The notes below the pieces were generated by a model. It was not told where the DNA came from, ran no database searches, and saw nothing but the letters and a program-made list of their open reading frames with translations. From contig PIXT01000157.1 of assembly GCA_003096235.1 (NCBI GenBank), forward strand, positions 1 through 35,229: a stretch of DNA of 35,229 nucleotides, given 5' to 3'. This document shows positions 1-7,904 of this stretch, piece by piece. Position 1 is the stretch's first letter. The number at the start of each line of letters is the position of its first letter. The position numbers and the translations under genes are program-made. This DNA is from Candidatus Bathyarchaeum sp. (GTDB lineage: Archaea; Thermoproteota; Bathyarchaeia; Bathyarchaeales; Bathyarchaeaceae).

Positions 1-75
1 CTCAACATAAATGTTCAGGACATGGAAATACTTCTGAATGTCTTGCAAAAATGCACTAAGAAAAAAGGCAGATGA
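1..75 (+). CDS. C-terminal end of a truncated gene
   Basis: The first 24 codons read through in frame 1 to a TGA at 73-75. They encode a charged, helix-like tail (NINVQDMEILLNVLQKC followed by a lysine-rich end). The hydrophobic spacing looks coding, but the gene starts outside the window and the piece is too short to name. A second frame is also open to a TAA in the first 60 bases, so the frame choice rests only on amino-acid composition. Confidence 0.4.
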   Translation, partial: LNINVQDMEILLNVLQKCTKKKGR

Positions 76-252
76 TCAAGTAGTCAATCAACGTATCAGT
101 TGCACAAAGTGTGTCTTCAAAAGGACGTAACCAGTAAAGTAGAAGTGAATACAAAAAATATTGAATATAATTAGGTCTAGCCTATTTTTGGAAACGACTT
201 ATGAAGCACAGAAGACAGTTTTAAGTTAAAAGATTGTTTTGGAGGTGAGTGG

Positions 253-582
253 ATGGTAGAAGAAATGATCTTAGCTACAATGCCTATGATTCCGAAATAT
301 GAAGTTGATCAAGTTCTTGGAGTTATATATGGTTCTAGCACAAGGACCAGAGGAGCAGGGGGACGAATAATTTCAGGCATTCAAGCAATCACGGGCGGAA
401 AGGGCACAGCATATGCAGAGGAAATTGAAAAGGCTCGAAAAGAAGCTTTGGAAGACTTGAAGAATGCGGCAAGAAAACTGGGAGCCAATGGAGTGCTTTC
501 AATAGATTTTGAAACCGCAGAAATACTGGAAGGGTTCATTCTTGTAACTGCTTATGGCACAGCAGTAAAACTGAAAAAATAA
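253..582 (+). CDS. YbjQ/UPF0145 (DUF74) family protein
   Basis: This 109-residue protein matches the YbjQ family, small soluble proteins that assemble into rings and have no firmly established function, although a heavy-metal-binding role is often quoted. Family marks are the early G-x-I-Y-G-S stretch (about residues 23-28), the glycine-rich loop and the A-R-x-x-A-L-x-x-L-x-x-x-A-x-x-x-G-A-N-G-V pattern around residues 61-82. Length is normal for the family. The start is ATG 253, behind a strong GGAGGTGA at 241-248 with about four bases between. It is monocistronic, with 53 bases before the next gene. Confidence 0.85.
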   Translation: MVEEMILATMPMIPKYEVDQVLGVIYGSSTRTRGAGGRIISGIQAITGGKGTAYAEEIEKARKEALEDLKNAARKLGANGVLSIDFETAEILEGFILVTAYGTAVKLKK

Positions 583-635
583 ACGTCAAGTAAAATGTTA
601 TTTAGTTGCTAAGTTAGTATGGATTGGGGAGTTTG

Positions 636-1229
636 GTGACTAGCGTTTACGTTGATTCTACGGCAATCATCGATAATGAAGTCAGTTTAGGAAACGGCAC
701 CAAAGTTTGGCATTTTGTTCACATAATGCAGAACGCCAAAATAGGTAAGGATTGTGTCATCGCAGACTACGTTTATGTGGGCAAAGGAGTAAAAATCGGA
801 GACAACGTAAAGCTTGAGAATCGAGCAACAGTCTATGAAGGAGTGACAATTGAAGATAATGTCTTTGTTGGACCTCATGTTACATTCACAAACGATCCGT
901 ACCCCAGAAGCGCCAATAAAGACTGGAAAATCCTTCAGACACACGTAAAGAAGGGCAGTTCCATCGGAGCAAGATCCGTAATAGTTTGCGGCGTGACCAT
1001 AGGAGAATACGCGCTGGTAGGCGCAGGCAGCGTAGTTACAAAGGACATACCAGCCCATGCTTTAGTTTATGGAAATCCAGCTAGAATCAGAGGATTTGTT
1101 TGCAGCTGTGGCAGAAAACTTGAGACAACAAAAAAAGTGAAAAACCATGTGTGCATGGAGTGCCCAGTATGCGACACAAAAATTGAGGTAGCAGCACAAG
1201 ATTATGCGAAAATAGAAAAGGAAGAGTGA
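636..1229 (+). CDS. wbpD: WbpD-like N-acetyltransferase, left-handed beta-helix, for UDP-diacetamido-glucuronate synthesis
   Basis: Hexapeptide-repeat acyltransferase that resembles WbpD/WlbB. These enzymes acetylate the 3-amino group of UDP-2-acetamido-3-amino-2,3-dideoxy-glucuronate using acetyl-CoA. Visible family marks are V-W-H-F-V-H near the N-terminus, repeated I-G-x-x-x-x-I/V rungs, F-T-N-D near the middle, and the closing V-x-G-V-T-I-G-E-Y-A-x-V-G-A-G-S-V-V-T rungs. The C-terminus adds a four-cysteine element (C-x-C, then C-x-x-C-x-x-C), probably a zinc ribbon. The start is uncertain: GTG 636 has GGGGA a few bases upstream and gives a family-like N-terminus, while TTG 624 is the longer option. 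It is followed eight bases later by a DegT aminotransferase, the expected pathway partner. Confidence 0.82.
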   Translation: MTSVYVDSTAIIDNEVSLGNGTKVWHFVHIMQNAKIGKDCVIADYVYVGKGVKIGDNVKLENRATVYEGVTIEDNVFVGPHVTFTNDPYPRSANKDWKILQTHVKKGSSIGARSVIVCGVTIGEYALVGAGSVVTKDIPAHALVYGNPARIRGFVCSCGRKLETTKKVKNHVCMECPVCDTKIEVAAQDYAKIEKEE

Positions 1230-1236
1230 AAAACTG

Positions 1237-2343
1237 TTGAAACGAAAGATTCCCATCGCAAAACCAAATTTTGGCAAAGAAGAACAAGATGCAGTAAAAG
1301 AGGTTCTGGAATCGGGAATTCTAGCTTCTGGACCTAAAGTGAAAGCGTTTGAAAAAGAGTATTCAGAGTATGTTGGCGTAAAACATTCTGTTGCAGTAAT
1401 AAACGGCACTGTAGCGTTAGATGTGGCGCTTAAGACACTTGATATAGGCGCCGGAGATGAAGTGATAACGTCAGCATTCTCGTTTATCGCGTCAAGCAAC
1501 TGTATATTATTTCAGAACGCAAAACCTGTCTTTGCAGATATAGACCCAAAAACATTCAACATTGACCCAGAAGATGTAGCTGAGAAAATAACTTCAAAAA
1601 CCAAAGCATTGATTCCAGTTCACTTGTTTGGTCAGCCCGCAAATATGGATGCTTTAATGGAAATCGCCCAAGACAACAAAATCGCTTTGGTGGAGGATGC
1701 TGCCCAAGCCCACGGAGCAGAATATGAAGGACAGAAAACTGGCAGCATTGGAGATGTGGGTTGTTTTAGTTTCTATGCAACAAAAAACATGACAGAAGGC
1801 GAGGGGGGAATCTTAACCACCGATAATCAGAAACTGGCGGATAGGGCTCGTTTGCTCATAAATCATGGACAAAGCAGCAAGTATCACCATGACACGTTGG
1901 GCTACAATTATCGCATGACCGAAATGTGTGCCGCCATCGGGTCAGTTCAACTCAATAAGATTAATGGATTTAACGAGAAGAGAATAAAGAATGCACAGCT
2001 TTTGAGTAACGGAATCCGAGAAATCAATGGATTAACTGTACCATACGTGGATAAGGCTGTGAGACATGTTTTTCACCAGTATGTAGTAAGAGTAGAAGAA
2101 AATTATTGCGTAGACAGGGATGAATTGGCTGACTATCTAGCCGAGAAGGGTGTTGGGGTTGCGATTCATTATCCAGTTCCCATTTACAGGCAGGGGTTGT
2201 ATCAAAAACTAGGATACAAAAATACAGTTTGTCCTAACACTGAAGATGCGTGCAACAGTGTTTTGAGTTTGCCAGTTCACCCACTTGTTGACAAAAAAGA
2301 CGTTGAATACATTTTAGAAGCCCTTGAAGAGATTTCCCAGTAG
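1237..2343 (+). CDS. DegT/DnrJ/EryC1-family sugar aminotransferase, WbpE-like
   Basis: PLP-dependent aminotransferase of 368 residues, the usual length. V-E-D-A-A-Q-A-H-G-A (152-161) contains the aspartate that contacts the PLP ring nitrogen. S-F-Y-A-T-K-N-M (178-185) carries the Schiff-base lysine, K183, and the conserved G-E-G-G follows. The C-terminal H-Y-P-V-P-I-Y pattern is typical. With the acetyltransferase just upstream, the likely reaction is glutamate-dependent amination of a UDP-3-keto-GlcNAcA intermediate; the substrate is inferred from this pairing only. It starts at TTG 1237, seven bases after the upstream stop, and the next gene follows three bases after its own stop. The three genes are probably one operon. 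Confidence 0.88.
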   Translation: MKRKIPIAKPNFGKEEQDAVKEVLESGILASGPKVKAFEKEYSEYVGVKHSVAVINGTVALDVALKTLDIGAGDEVITSAFSFIASSNCILFQNAKPVFADIDPKTFNIDPEDVAEKITSKTKALIPVHLFGQPANMDALMEIAQDNKIALVEDAAQAHGAEYEGQKTGSIGDVGCFSFYATKNMTEGEGGILTTDNQKLADRARLLINHGQSSKYHHDTLGYNYRMTEMCAAIGSVQLNKINGFNEKRIKNAQLLSNGIREINGLTVPYVDKAVRHVFHQYVVRVEENYCVDRDELADYLAEKGVGVAIHYPVPIYRQGLYQKLGYKNTVCPNTEDACNSVLSLPVHPLVDKKDVEYILEALEEISQ

Positions 2344-2346
2344 ACG

Positions 2347-3126
2347 GTGAAACCTGTGACAAATCAGTGCCCGGTAATATCTGTGATATGTTGTGCACAT
2401 AACGAAGAAGATTACGTCAACAAGTCGATACCGTCCATCCTGAATGCCCTAAGAGGCTTTTCTGCTGAGGTTTTGTTTGTAGCAGACAGGTGCACAGACA
2501 GCACAGCGCAAATTGCAAGCCGATACGATGTGACGGTAATTGAGAAGAGCGGAAAAAAATGGGAGAACAGCTATGCGGAATCGCTGCAAACAGGATATCT
2601 TAAAGCAAAAGGTAACTATGTAAGCATAATAGACGCGGATATAGCGGTTCCAGTTAATTTGTTTAGTGACCTTTTGCCCATGATTAAAGGAAATGTAGCA
2701 TCTGCTGCAGCAGACGTTGTTACATACCCTGACACGCTCTGGAACAGAGTGTTTTATGCGTGGGAAAAAACGTATAGTGTTGCGCCGTTAGGTAAAGAAC
2801 CTCGTGGAGCAGCTAGACTAATTTTGAAGAGTGTTTTGGATAAAGTTGGCGGGTTTGGAGATGTGAAAAGTCCAGACACTAATCTGGATATGAGTTTGGC
2901 TAAGCAAGGATACAAAAGCGTGTCAACGTCAGCAATTAAAACATATCATTTGCGGCATTTGTCTTTGAGAAAGATGATTAGTGGACAGATAAATAGTGGT
3001 CGTGCACGGTACAGTCTTGGAATTAGCCTCAAAAGAACTGTTGGGCATAGCGTGCTAAGGTTTAGACCGCTAATTTTGAAGGGATGGCTGCAAGAATGGA
3101 TGAATAGAAACCACAAAAAGGGCTAG
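2347..3126 (+). CDS. Family-2 glycosyltransferase
   Basis: GT-A fold glycosyltransferase of 259 residues. The start of the fold (I-S-V-I-C-C-A-H-N-E-E, 11-21) is followed by A-D-R-C-T-D-S-T (46-53) in the nucleotide-binding region, the metal-binding D-A-D (96-98) and an aspartate-rich acceptor-side segment near residue 180. No membrane helix is evident, so it should act on the cytoplasmic face. The start is GTG 2347, three bases after the aminotransferase stop, indicating coupling. Its place after WbpD- and aminotransferase-like genes suggests it adds the modified sugar to a lipid-linked glycan, as in archaeal N-glycosylation; that role is inferred. Confidence 0.82.
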   Translation: MKPVTNQCPVISVICCAHNEEDYVNKSIPSILNALRGFSAEVLFVADRCTDSTAQIASRYDVTVIEKSGKKWENSYAESLQTGYLKAKGNYVSIIDADIAVPVNLFSDLLPMIKGNVASAAADVVTYPDTLWNRVFYAWEKTYSVAPLGKEPRGAARLILKSVLDKVGGFGDVKSPDTNLDMSLAKQGYKSVSTSAIKTYHLRHLSLRKMISGQINSGRARYSLGISLKRTVGHSVLRFRPLILKGWLQEWMNRNHKKG

Positions 3127-3135
3127 AGTAGAACG

Positions 3136-3366
3136 TTAACGGTTTTCTTCAGTTTCTAGTTGCCGAATTTTTTTGAAAAATCTGCTTGTGGGTGGATCAA
3201 GTTTTACTTTCTGTTCCGCTTCGTCCAGCTTAACGAAGTTGTATTTTGCCAGAAATTTTGTGATTGTTTTGACCTTGAAAGGGGTTATGCAGGTTGTTTT
3301 TGTTATGTCTTTTAGGGAATGCCACTTTCCGTTCTCAAGTATCTGGAGTATTGTTTCAGCAGGCAT
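3136..3366 (-). CDS. Small winged-helix DNA-binding protein
   Basis: A 76-residue basic protein with a winged-helix pattern: an N-terminal helix (T-I-L-Q-I-L-E-N-G-K-W-H-S-L), a probable recognition helix (F-K-V-K-T-I-T-K-F-L), then Y-N-F-V-K-L-D leading into a beta wing. Small solo winged-helix proteins like this are common in archaea and usually regulate nearby genes. It converges with the glycosyltransferase gene only nine bases away. ATG at 3366 has a GGTGA Shine-Dalgarno (plus-strand 3372-3376) and an AT-rich TATA-like box near 3407-3414. The target is unknown. Confidence 0.6.
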   Translation of the reverse strand: MPAETILQILENGKWHSLKDITKTTCITPFKVKTITKFLAKYNFVKLDEAEQKVKLDPPTSRFFKKIRQLETEENR

Positions 3367-3406
3367 GGCGGGTCACCGTTGAAGGGTAGTTACGTAACAC
3401 ATATTC

Positions 3407-3414
3407 ATTTAAAT
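3407..3414 (-). promoter_or_regulatory. TATA-like box for the small winged-helix gene
   Basis: ATTTAAAT lies about 44 bases upstream of the ATG at 3366. This would place transcription start about 18-20 bases before the start codon and leave room for the GGTGA ribosome site. It is the only clear TATA-like element in this intergenic stretch. The rest of 3367-3704 is filled mainly by the broken membrane ORF at 3503-3700. Confidence 0.35.
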
Positions 3415-3502
3415 GGCTTCTGAAGATATATTATAGAAAAAAACTCTAGAAAAATGAACATAAAACATCAGAATTAAGATATAGAAGAGAGCACATTCAG
3501 AG

Positions 3503-3700
3503 TTAGAACTCAGTCACGGTTGGTTTTCTGTTTTTTTGTGCTAAATATAGCAACTTTCCTGTGGTTACTCCCGCGGATATAACGAAGCACAAAATCAGGG
3601 CGTAGTGAGGTCACCATATTAAAGCAACAAAAGTTCCGTGAACGGCTGCTAAGATAACAGAGTTTTGTTTGAAATCTAGTCCCAAAAGCTTCACTTCCAT
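3503..3700 (-). pseudogene. Two-helix small membrane protein gene interrupted by one TGA
   Basis: Directly after the portal gene, with only four bases between, a minus-strand frame runs from ATG 3700 to TAA 3503-3505: 66 codons with a single in-frame TGA at codon 30. The first half ends in a hydrophobic stretch (NSVILAAVHGTFVALIW). The second opens with another (ALILCFVISAGVTTG) and ends in a basic tail (AQKNRKP). Without the TGA this would be a 64-65-residue, two-helix membrane protein, the size and topology of a holin or a small virion-associated membrane protein. TGA is an ordinary stop elsewhere here, so a recent nonsense mutation or a sequence error is likelier than recoding. Two separate short peptides are a further possibility. 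Confidence 0.5.
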
Positions 3701-3704
3701 CAGG

Positions 3705-4922
3705 TTACGGGTTAGTTTCCCATAACTCGAAGCCTGCTTTGACAAGATTTTTTCTCACCTCTTCAGGTCGAACATATGAGGTTTCATGATTGGCACTTAT
3801 CTCAGCTAATCGGATTAGGTCCTCAAGTTTGACTTCGGGCTTTTCTGTGCCCCAATTCAGCCTACAGTTTGCCTTTTTGGGCTCAAACCCTGCCTGCTGC
3901 AGTAAGGGGGTGAATATTTCTCGTTCACAGGTTCGTTTTATGAAACGTTGTAGTGCCATAACTTTTCGTTCTGCAATGTCTAATGCAGCTCTGGCTGAGG
4001 CTTCCGTGAATCCTGGAGTAGTAAACAGTTTTGGCAGGGGAGTTTGTCCGCCCAAGTAGACCTGATTAAGAACATGCTCGATGTATGATTCGTAACGGGC
4101 TCTGGGGTCAACAGAAACGGTTTTGATGTCTGCTTCTGGTTTGTTGTATACAAATCTTGCACCAGCCTTTGGCTTACTTTTTATGAGTTTTTGGTATTCT
4201 GCAAGTTTTTCGTCACTGGCACCTGCAAAAATCCACAATTCATCGGGTCCTGCATACTTCTCGAAGATTTCAGGCATAATTTTTTCGATGCGAGCTTTCA
4301 TTTCCAGAAAACTGATTCTTGTCTCTCCGTTAAAGCACAGTTCGCTGAGCAACACTTGAAGAACGCCTGTTCCGTATGCTGAAAAGTTTGTGGGGTTCCA
4401 ACGGAAGTGCACAATTTTTTCTGGCGCAAAAACAGTTTTCACGTCTCCATAGCTGTAGTTGTAGCTTGTAACTGAACCGTATTGGTTTCGTTTTATCGCA
4501 GTAGGGTTATCAAAACCTGTTAGAGGCAATATTTTGAGGCTTTGCAACTTTTCGGGTTCGGTTTTTAGCCAGAAGCTGTTACCTGAGGCAACAATTTCTC
4601 TGGCTGCGATTTGCAGGAGTTCATCGAGGTTAACGGATTCGTTGAAGCTGTCCACAAGCTGTTTTGCTTGCTCGGCTTTGGCGTATTGCTCATTAACTGT
4701 TGTGTAGAACCCTGCACCTACGGATTGGTCGGCAAGAAAGTCTACGAAAGCTTTGCAGCTTGGGTCACGACTATATGCTGCATTTATGTCGCTGAAGCTT
4801 ACGGTTCTGGTTTCTCCGTAGACTTGCCGCCACGCGGGCAGTAATGCTCCAGTGTTTGGTTGAAGTTTTTCGTATAGTTGTTTGATTTTGTTTACGACTG
4901 CACTCAAAGTGGTTACGTCCAA
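3705..4922 (-). CDS. Tailed-virus portal protein
   Basis: Portal proteins form the dodecameric ring at the head vertex through which DNA is packaged and delivered. This 405-residue protein has the portal layout: an early F-V-D-F-L-A-D-Q-S-V-G-A-G-F-Y stretch, an E-I-V-A-S-G-N-S-F-W motif, the V-H-F-R-W-N-P segment before Y-G-T-G, a long central helix region, and an A-S-A-R-A-A-L-D-I-A-E-R-K-V stem helix near residue 315. Length fits HK97-type portals. It starts at TTG 4922, the only start codon after the upstream in-frame stop. It is on the minus strand, about 6 kb from the head genes and 23.5 kb from the terminase, whereas portal normally sits between terminase and prohead protease. Confidence 0.82.
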   Translation of the reverse strand: MDVTTLSAVVNKIKQLYEKLQPNTGALLPAWRQVYGETRTVSFSDINAAYSRDPSCKAFVDFLADQSVGAGFYTTVNEQYAKAEQAKQLVDSFNESVNLDELLQIAAREIVASGNSFWLKTEPEKLQSLKILPLTGFDNPTAIKRNQYGSVTSYNYSYGDVKTVFAPEKIVHFRWNPTNFSAYGTGVLQVLLSELCFNGETRISFLEMKARIEKIMPEIFEKYAGPDELWIFAGASDEKLAEYQKLIKSKPKAGARFVYNKPEADIKTVSVDPRARYESYIEHVLNQVYLGGQTPLPKLFTTPGFTEASARAALDIAERKVMALQRFIKRTCEREIFTPLLQQAGFEPKKANCRLNWGTEKPEVKLEDLIRLAEISANHETSYVRPEEVRKNLVKAGFELWETNP

Positions 4923-4964
4923 AAGTTTTGTGGGCTGTTTTTGGTCTTAAGTTAAAATGAGCAG

Positions 4965-5297
4965 TTACGCTGAGTGCGGTTTAGTCGCCAACATTGGTTT
5001 ACGTGACTTGTTGAAGACGGCTATGAAGTCCGTTCCCTTCTGTGTGAGCCTGTAGTACTTTGCTGGAAGGAACATTGCTTCTTCGATGTGGTCAATTTCT
5101 AGCAGATCTACTTTTAGGCAGTATTTGAGGTAACGGTAAATTTTTTTGGTGTCAAATCTAAGAGTACTATGATAGAGCTGGTAAACGGTTTTTGGGGTTT
5201 TTTTGAACATATTAAGAAACTTTATTGTTTCTAGTAGATCACAGAATTTTGAGCCTTTTGGGGGTCCACGCTGCATATAACTGTCACCACATAACAT
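4965..5297 (-). CDS. Winged-helix protein upstream of portal
   Basis: A 110-residue protein with an alpha-rich, winged-helix-like body: L-L-E-T-I-K-F-L-N-M-F, then a T-V-Y-Q-L-Y helix, a probable recognition helix (D-T-K-K-I-Y-R-Y-L-K-Y) and a wing that ends Y-Y-R-L-T-Q-K-G, the usual ending of archaeal winged-helix domains. The start may be ATG 5297 or the internal ATG at 5276. It is 42 bases upstream of the portal gene on the same strand and probably shares its transcript. A role in regulating the portal block is inferred from position only. Confidence 0.6.
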   Translation of the reverse strand: MLCGDSYMQRGPPKGSKFCDLLETIKFLNMFKKTPKTVYQLYHSTLRFDTKKIYRYLKYCLKVDLLEIDHIEEAMFLPAKYYRLTQKGTDFIAVFNKSRKPMLATKPHSA

Positions 5298-5515
5298 GAG
5301 TAAATTTCGGAGCTATCACGTTTTTTTACAGGTTCACTGTTCATCGGTCTACGACAAAACAGTTATTCTGCAAGAAATGACTAGGGGAAAACGTTTCTTC
5401 GGGTAGATATAAGAAATGGCTAAGCAGCTTTATGTCAAAAAATGTGTTGCATAGCACTTTTTGGGGCTGTTTTGTCGGCGTAAAAACATGGTTTTTCTTG
5501 CGTAAGAACTGCTTT

Positions 5516-6403
5516 TTAGGGACTACTGTTTGTGTGCCTTTCTTCGCACACCATGCCAGCGCATTGATATTTGCTTTCTATTTCGATTGTTGAGTGTTCA
5601 ATGTGATGCCTTTTGAGGGCTTCTTTGATTGTCTGTTTGGCTTGTTCGGGCTGTTTTTTGAGGGTCTCATTATCTAACACTATATGTGCAGTGAAGACGT
5701 CGGTTTCTCCCTCTAAGGACCAGATGTGGATGTCATGAATTCCAATCACACCATTGATTGCAGTGATGTCGCGTTTGACGGCTTCGAGATTGATGTGTTT
5801 TGGAACTCCTTGGAGCAAAATGTTGATTGCCTCTTTGAGGCTTTTTGTTACGTTGTATAAAATGAAAGCGGTTAATCCGATGGTCAGTATTGGGTCGAGA
5901 ATATAGAAGCTCCAAAAGTAAATTATGATTCCGCCAACAAGAATTCCAACCCAGCCCAACATGTCTTCTAGAAGGTGCCACGAGAGCACTTTTTCGTTTA
6001 GGCTTTCGCCCTTTTTCAGCAAAAAGAAGCCTGCACCATTGAACATGATGCCGACTACGGCTATTCCCACCATTCCAGTTGCGTTTACAGTTTCTGGGTT
6101 AAGGAGTCTAGGTATAGCCTGAAAAATAATCACAATAGAGCCCCCAATCAAAATAGAAGCAGAAAACAACGCTGAAAACAATGAAAGCCTCTGGTACCCA
6201 AATGTTCGGCTGGAGTCAGGTGACCGTTTGGCGCCTCGTTCAAAAAGCCATGAGACAAGCAGGGCAATGCTGTCGCCAAAATCATGCAAAGCATCAGAAA
6301 GAATCGCTAAGCTGTTTGTCCAAAAGCCGCCAACAATCTCCAAGACTGTAAAAGCGATATTCAAAAACGCAGCAAAACGAACCCGCTTCTCCCGCTCAGG
6401 CAT
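5516..6403 (-). CDS. Cation diffusion facilitator (CDF) metal efflux transporter
   Basis: CDF proteins export Zn2+, Cd2+ or similar ions across the cell membrane in exchange for protons. Counting from ATG 6403 the protein has 295 residues, six hydrophobic segments and both metal-site signatures: H40-x-x-x-D44 in helix 2 (ALHDFGDS) and H143-x-x-x-D147 in helix 5 (HLLED), a pattern typical of zinc transporters. The cytoplasmic C-terminal domain has the usual I-H-D-I-H-I-W-S-L-E-G motif. The frame extends to ATG 6448, but ATG 6403 gives a family-like N-terminus and lies about 28 bases from a TATA-like box, which fits a leaderless transcript. This is a cell gene between two viral blocks. Confidence 0.9.
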   Translation of the reverse strand: MPEREKRVRFAAFLNIAFTVLEIVGGFWTNSLAILSDALHDFGDSIALLVSWLFERGAKRSPDSSRTFGYQRLSLFSALFSASILIGGSIVIIFQAIPRLLNPETVNATGMVGIAVVGIMFNGAGFFLLKKGESLNEKVLSWHLLEDMLGWVGILVGGIIIYFWSFYILDPILTIGLTAFILYNVTKSLKEAINILLQGVPKHINLEAVKRDITAINGVIGIHDIHIWSLEGETDVFTAHIVLDNETLKKQPEQAKQTIKEALKRHHIEHSTIEIESKYQCAGMVCEERHTNSSP

Positions 6404-6426
6404 AAAGATAACTAGACGTTGTAGTT

Positions 6427-6436
6427 GATAAAAAGC
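6427..6436 (-). promoter_or_regulatory. TATA-like box for the CDF transporter gene
   Basis: On the minus strand this reads GCTTTTTATC, centred about 28 bases upstream of ATG 6403. That is the usual archaeal TATA-to-start distance, so the transcript would begin at or near the start codon. It supports the shorter N-terminus of the transporter. Confidence 0.4.
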
Positions 6437-6545
6437 TATCCAAAACAAAAAAGAGAACAGAAAAAATGTTTTACAACAATTTAGGCAATTGGAATTGATC
6501 GTGTGATGCTACAATGAGCCCATGTTAGCTTTGTTTGGAAACGTG

Positions 6546-7826
6546 TTAATGATTTAGTTGTTGTTTTATTGTTTTTATGCTGTTTATGGCGGCAAGTGTT
6601 GACGATTCTAGGCTTGAGGCTGCAGATTCTATAGCGTTAAGGTATAGCAGTTTGTTGTCAAGGCAAGTGTTTGGAATCTTTTGTGTTGGTTTGAAAACGG
6701 GATATGCTGCATTCCAGGTGTGATCCAGAACTGTTTTGCCGTTTTTGAAAAGATCGTCTAAAAGATCGTCTCCTATGGGCTCGGTTGAGGTAACGGTCAC
6801 CCATGACTCATCTTTTGTTGATTTGTTAATTGAAAAACGGGTTATTGGATCTGTCTCTTTAGAAGTTAGTATAATAGACGGAAACTTAGCTGAAGAATCT
6901 AAATTAAAGTACCTCGAATTTATTTGTCCCTTCATTAATCTGATGAAGATTTTCTGGTACTCACGTGCCTGCCAATCTAGTTTTGCCACGCCATCAAAGG
7001 TTATATCAGCGTTTTCTAGTGGTGCAGCAACAATCACTGCATCAAAAACGGAAACGGAGGCTCCAACACAAACCCGAAAAGAACCGTTAGACGTTTTCTC
7101 GATATGGTCTACTTTGGTTTCTAGCTCAACATTGGAAGGGTATGCTTCAAGAAGTTTTCTGGGCAAGACATCGTTGCCGTCTTTGAGACTGTAAACTGAT
7201 TCTCCATAAACTCCCAGCAAGGAAGAGAGCCCAGCGAAGCCTCCCAGTTCTGCATTTTGAGAGTAAATTATTCTGGTAATCGGGGTGATTAGTTCATCTA
7301 TAAATTTTTGGTCAACACCATTTTTAACAAGAATTTTGTCAAATGACGTCTTGTACCATTGGGCAAGACCAACAGTTTCGAAAAGCTCCCAAAATTCTGC
7401 TGGTTTTTGTTCTTGTTGCGTGTATAGTTTTTTTATTTTTCCATCTGCTTCTCTTAAAATGAACAGCAGTTTGGGTACACTAAGCTTGTATTTGGTGAAC
7501 AATTTCAGCAGCTTATAGAACATTGACTGACTTGACTGAAAGGTTATCTCTGTGCCGTTCCACACTGCAATATCCATAAACTCTTCAAGTTTCTTTACTT
7601 TGAGACCCAGTTCATCTACAAGACTGCAGACTGTCTTGTTTGTGGAGTTGAAGAATGCGGCGCCCAACTCAATTTTCATGTCGCCCCCATTGAATGTGAA
7701 GGCTCTTCCGCCGATTCTGTTTTCTGATTCATAAACAGTTACCTTTGAAGATGGAAGATGTTTGTGGGCAAAATATGCCGCAGAACAGCCCCCAATTCCT
7801 GCGCCTATAACCGCTAGGTTAACCAT
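6546..7826 (-). CDS. FAD-dependent amine-oxidase-fold protein, prenylcysteine-oxidase-like
   Basis: A 426-residue flavoprotein with an N-terminal Rossmann nucleotide-binding motif (V-I-G-A-G-I-G-G, 6-13), the acidic end of the second strand (V-T-V-Y-E-S, 29-34) and the downstream R-I-G-G-R motif (37-41). The spelling G-A-G-I-G-G-x-S-A-A-Y-F and the overall length resemble prenylcysteine oxidase/lyase more than monoamine oxidase or phytoene desaturase, although all share this fold. The likely reaction is FAD-linked oxidation of a prenyl thioether, an amine or an isoprenoid. The substrate is not readable from sequence. No signal peptide or membrane helix is apparent. It is a single minus-strand gene among unrelated cell genes. 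Confidence 0.75.
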   Translation of the reverse strand: MVNLAVIGAGIGGCSAAYFAHKHLPSSKVTVYESENRIGGRAFTFNGGDMKIELGAAFFNSTNKTVCSLVDELGLKVKKLEEFMDIAVWNGTEITFQSSQSMFYKLLKLFTKYKLSVPKLLFILREADGKIKKLYTQQEQKPAEFWELFETVGLAQWYKTSFDKILVKNGVDQKFIDELITPITRIIYSQNAELGGFAGLSSLLGVYGESVYSLKDGNDVLPRKLLEAYPSNVELETKVDHIEKTSNGSFRVCVGASVSVFDAVIVAAPLENADITFDGVAKLDWQAREYQKIFIRLMKGQINSRYFNLDSSAKFPSIILTSKETDPITRFSINKSTKDESWVTVTSTEPIGDDLLDDLFKNGKTVLDHTWNAAYPVFKPTQKIPNTCLDNKLLYLNAIESAASSLESSTLAAINSIKTIKQQLNH

Positions 7827-7904
7827 GTTGTTTCAAGCAAATATTGGTTTAGTGTAAAATAAACATGCATGAAACAAGATAACAAAAAACAAGGGTGTGG
7901 TGGA

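Noticed and set aside
3611..3613. Recoding of the TGA as selenocysteine or tryptophan
   Set aside because: Nearby genes end normally in TGA, and no selenocysteine-type structure was recognised after it. A mutation or sequence error is simpler.
5356..5367. Shared word AAACAGTTATT upstream of the portal block and at 20303-20313 near the tail operon
   Set aside because: Eleven AT-rich bases can recur by chance in 35 kb, and the two copies differ in orientation relative to the genes they precede.
6404..6448. Fifteen extra N-terminal residues on the CDF transporter
   Set aside because: They fall on the TATA-like box region, do not resemble the family start, and the internal ATG fits a leaderless transcript.
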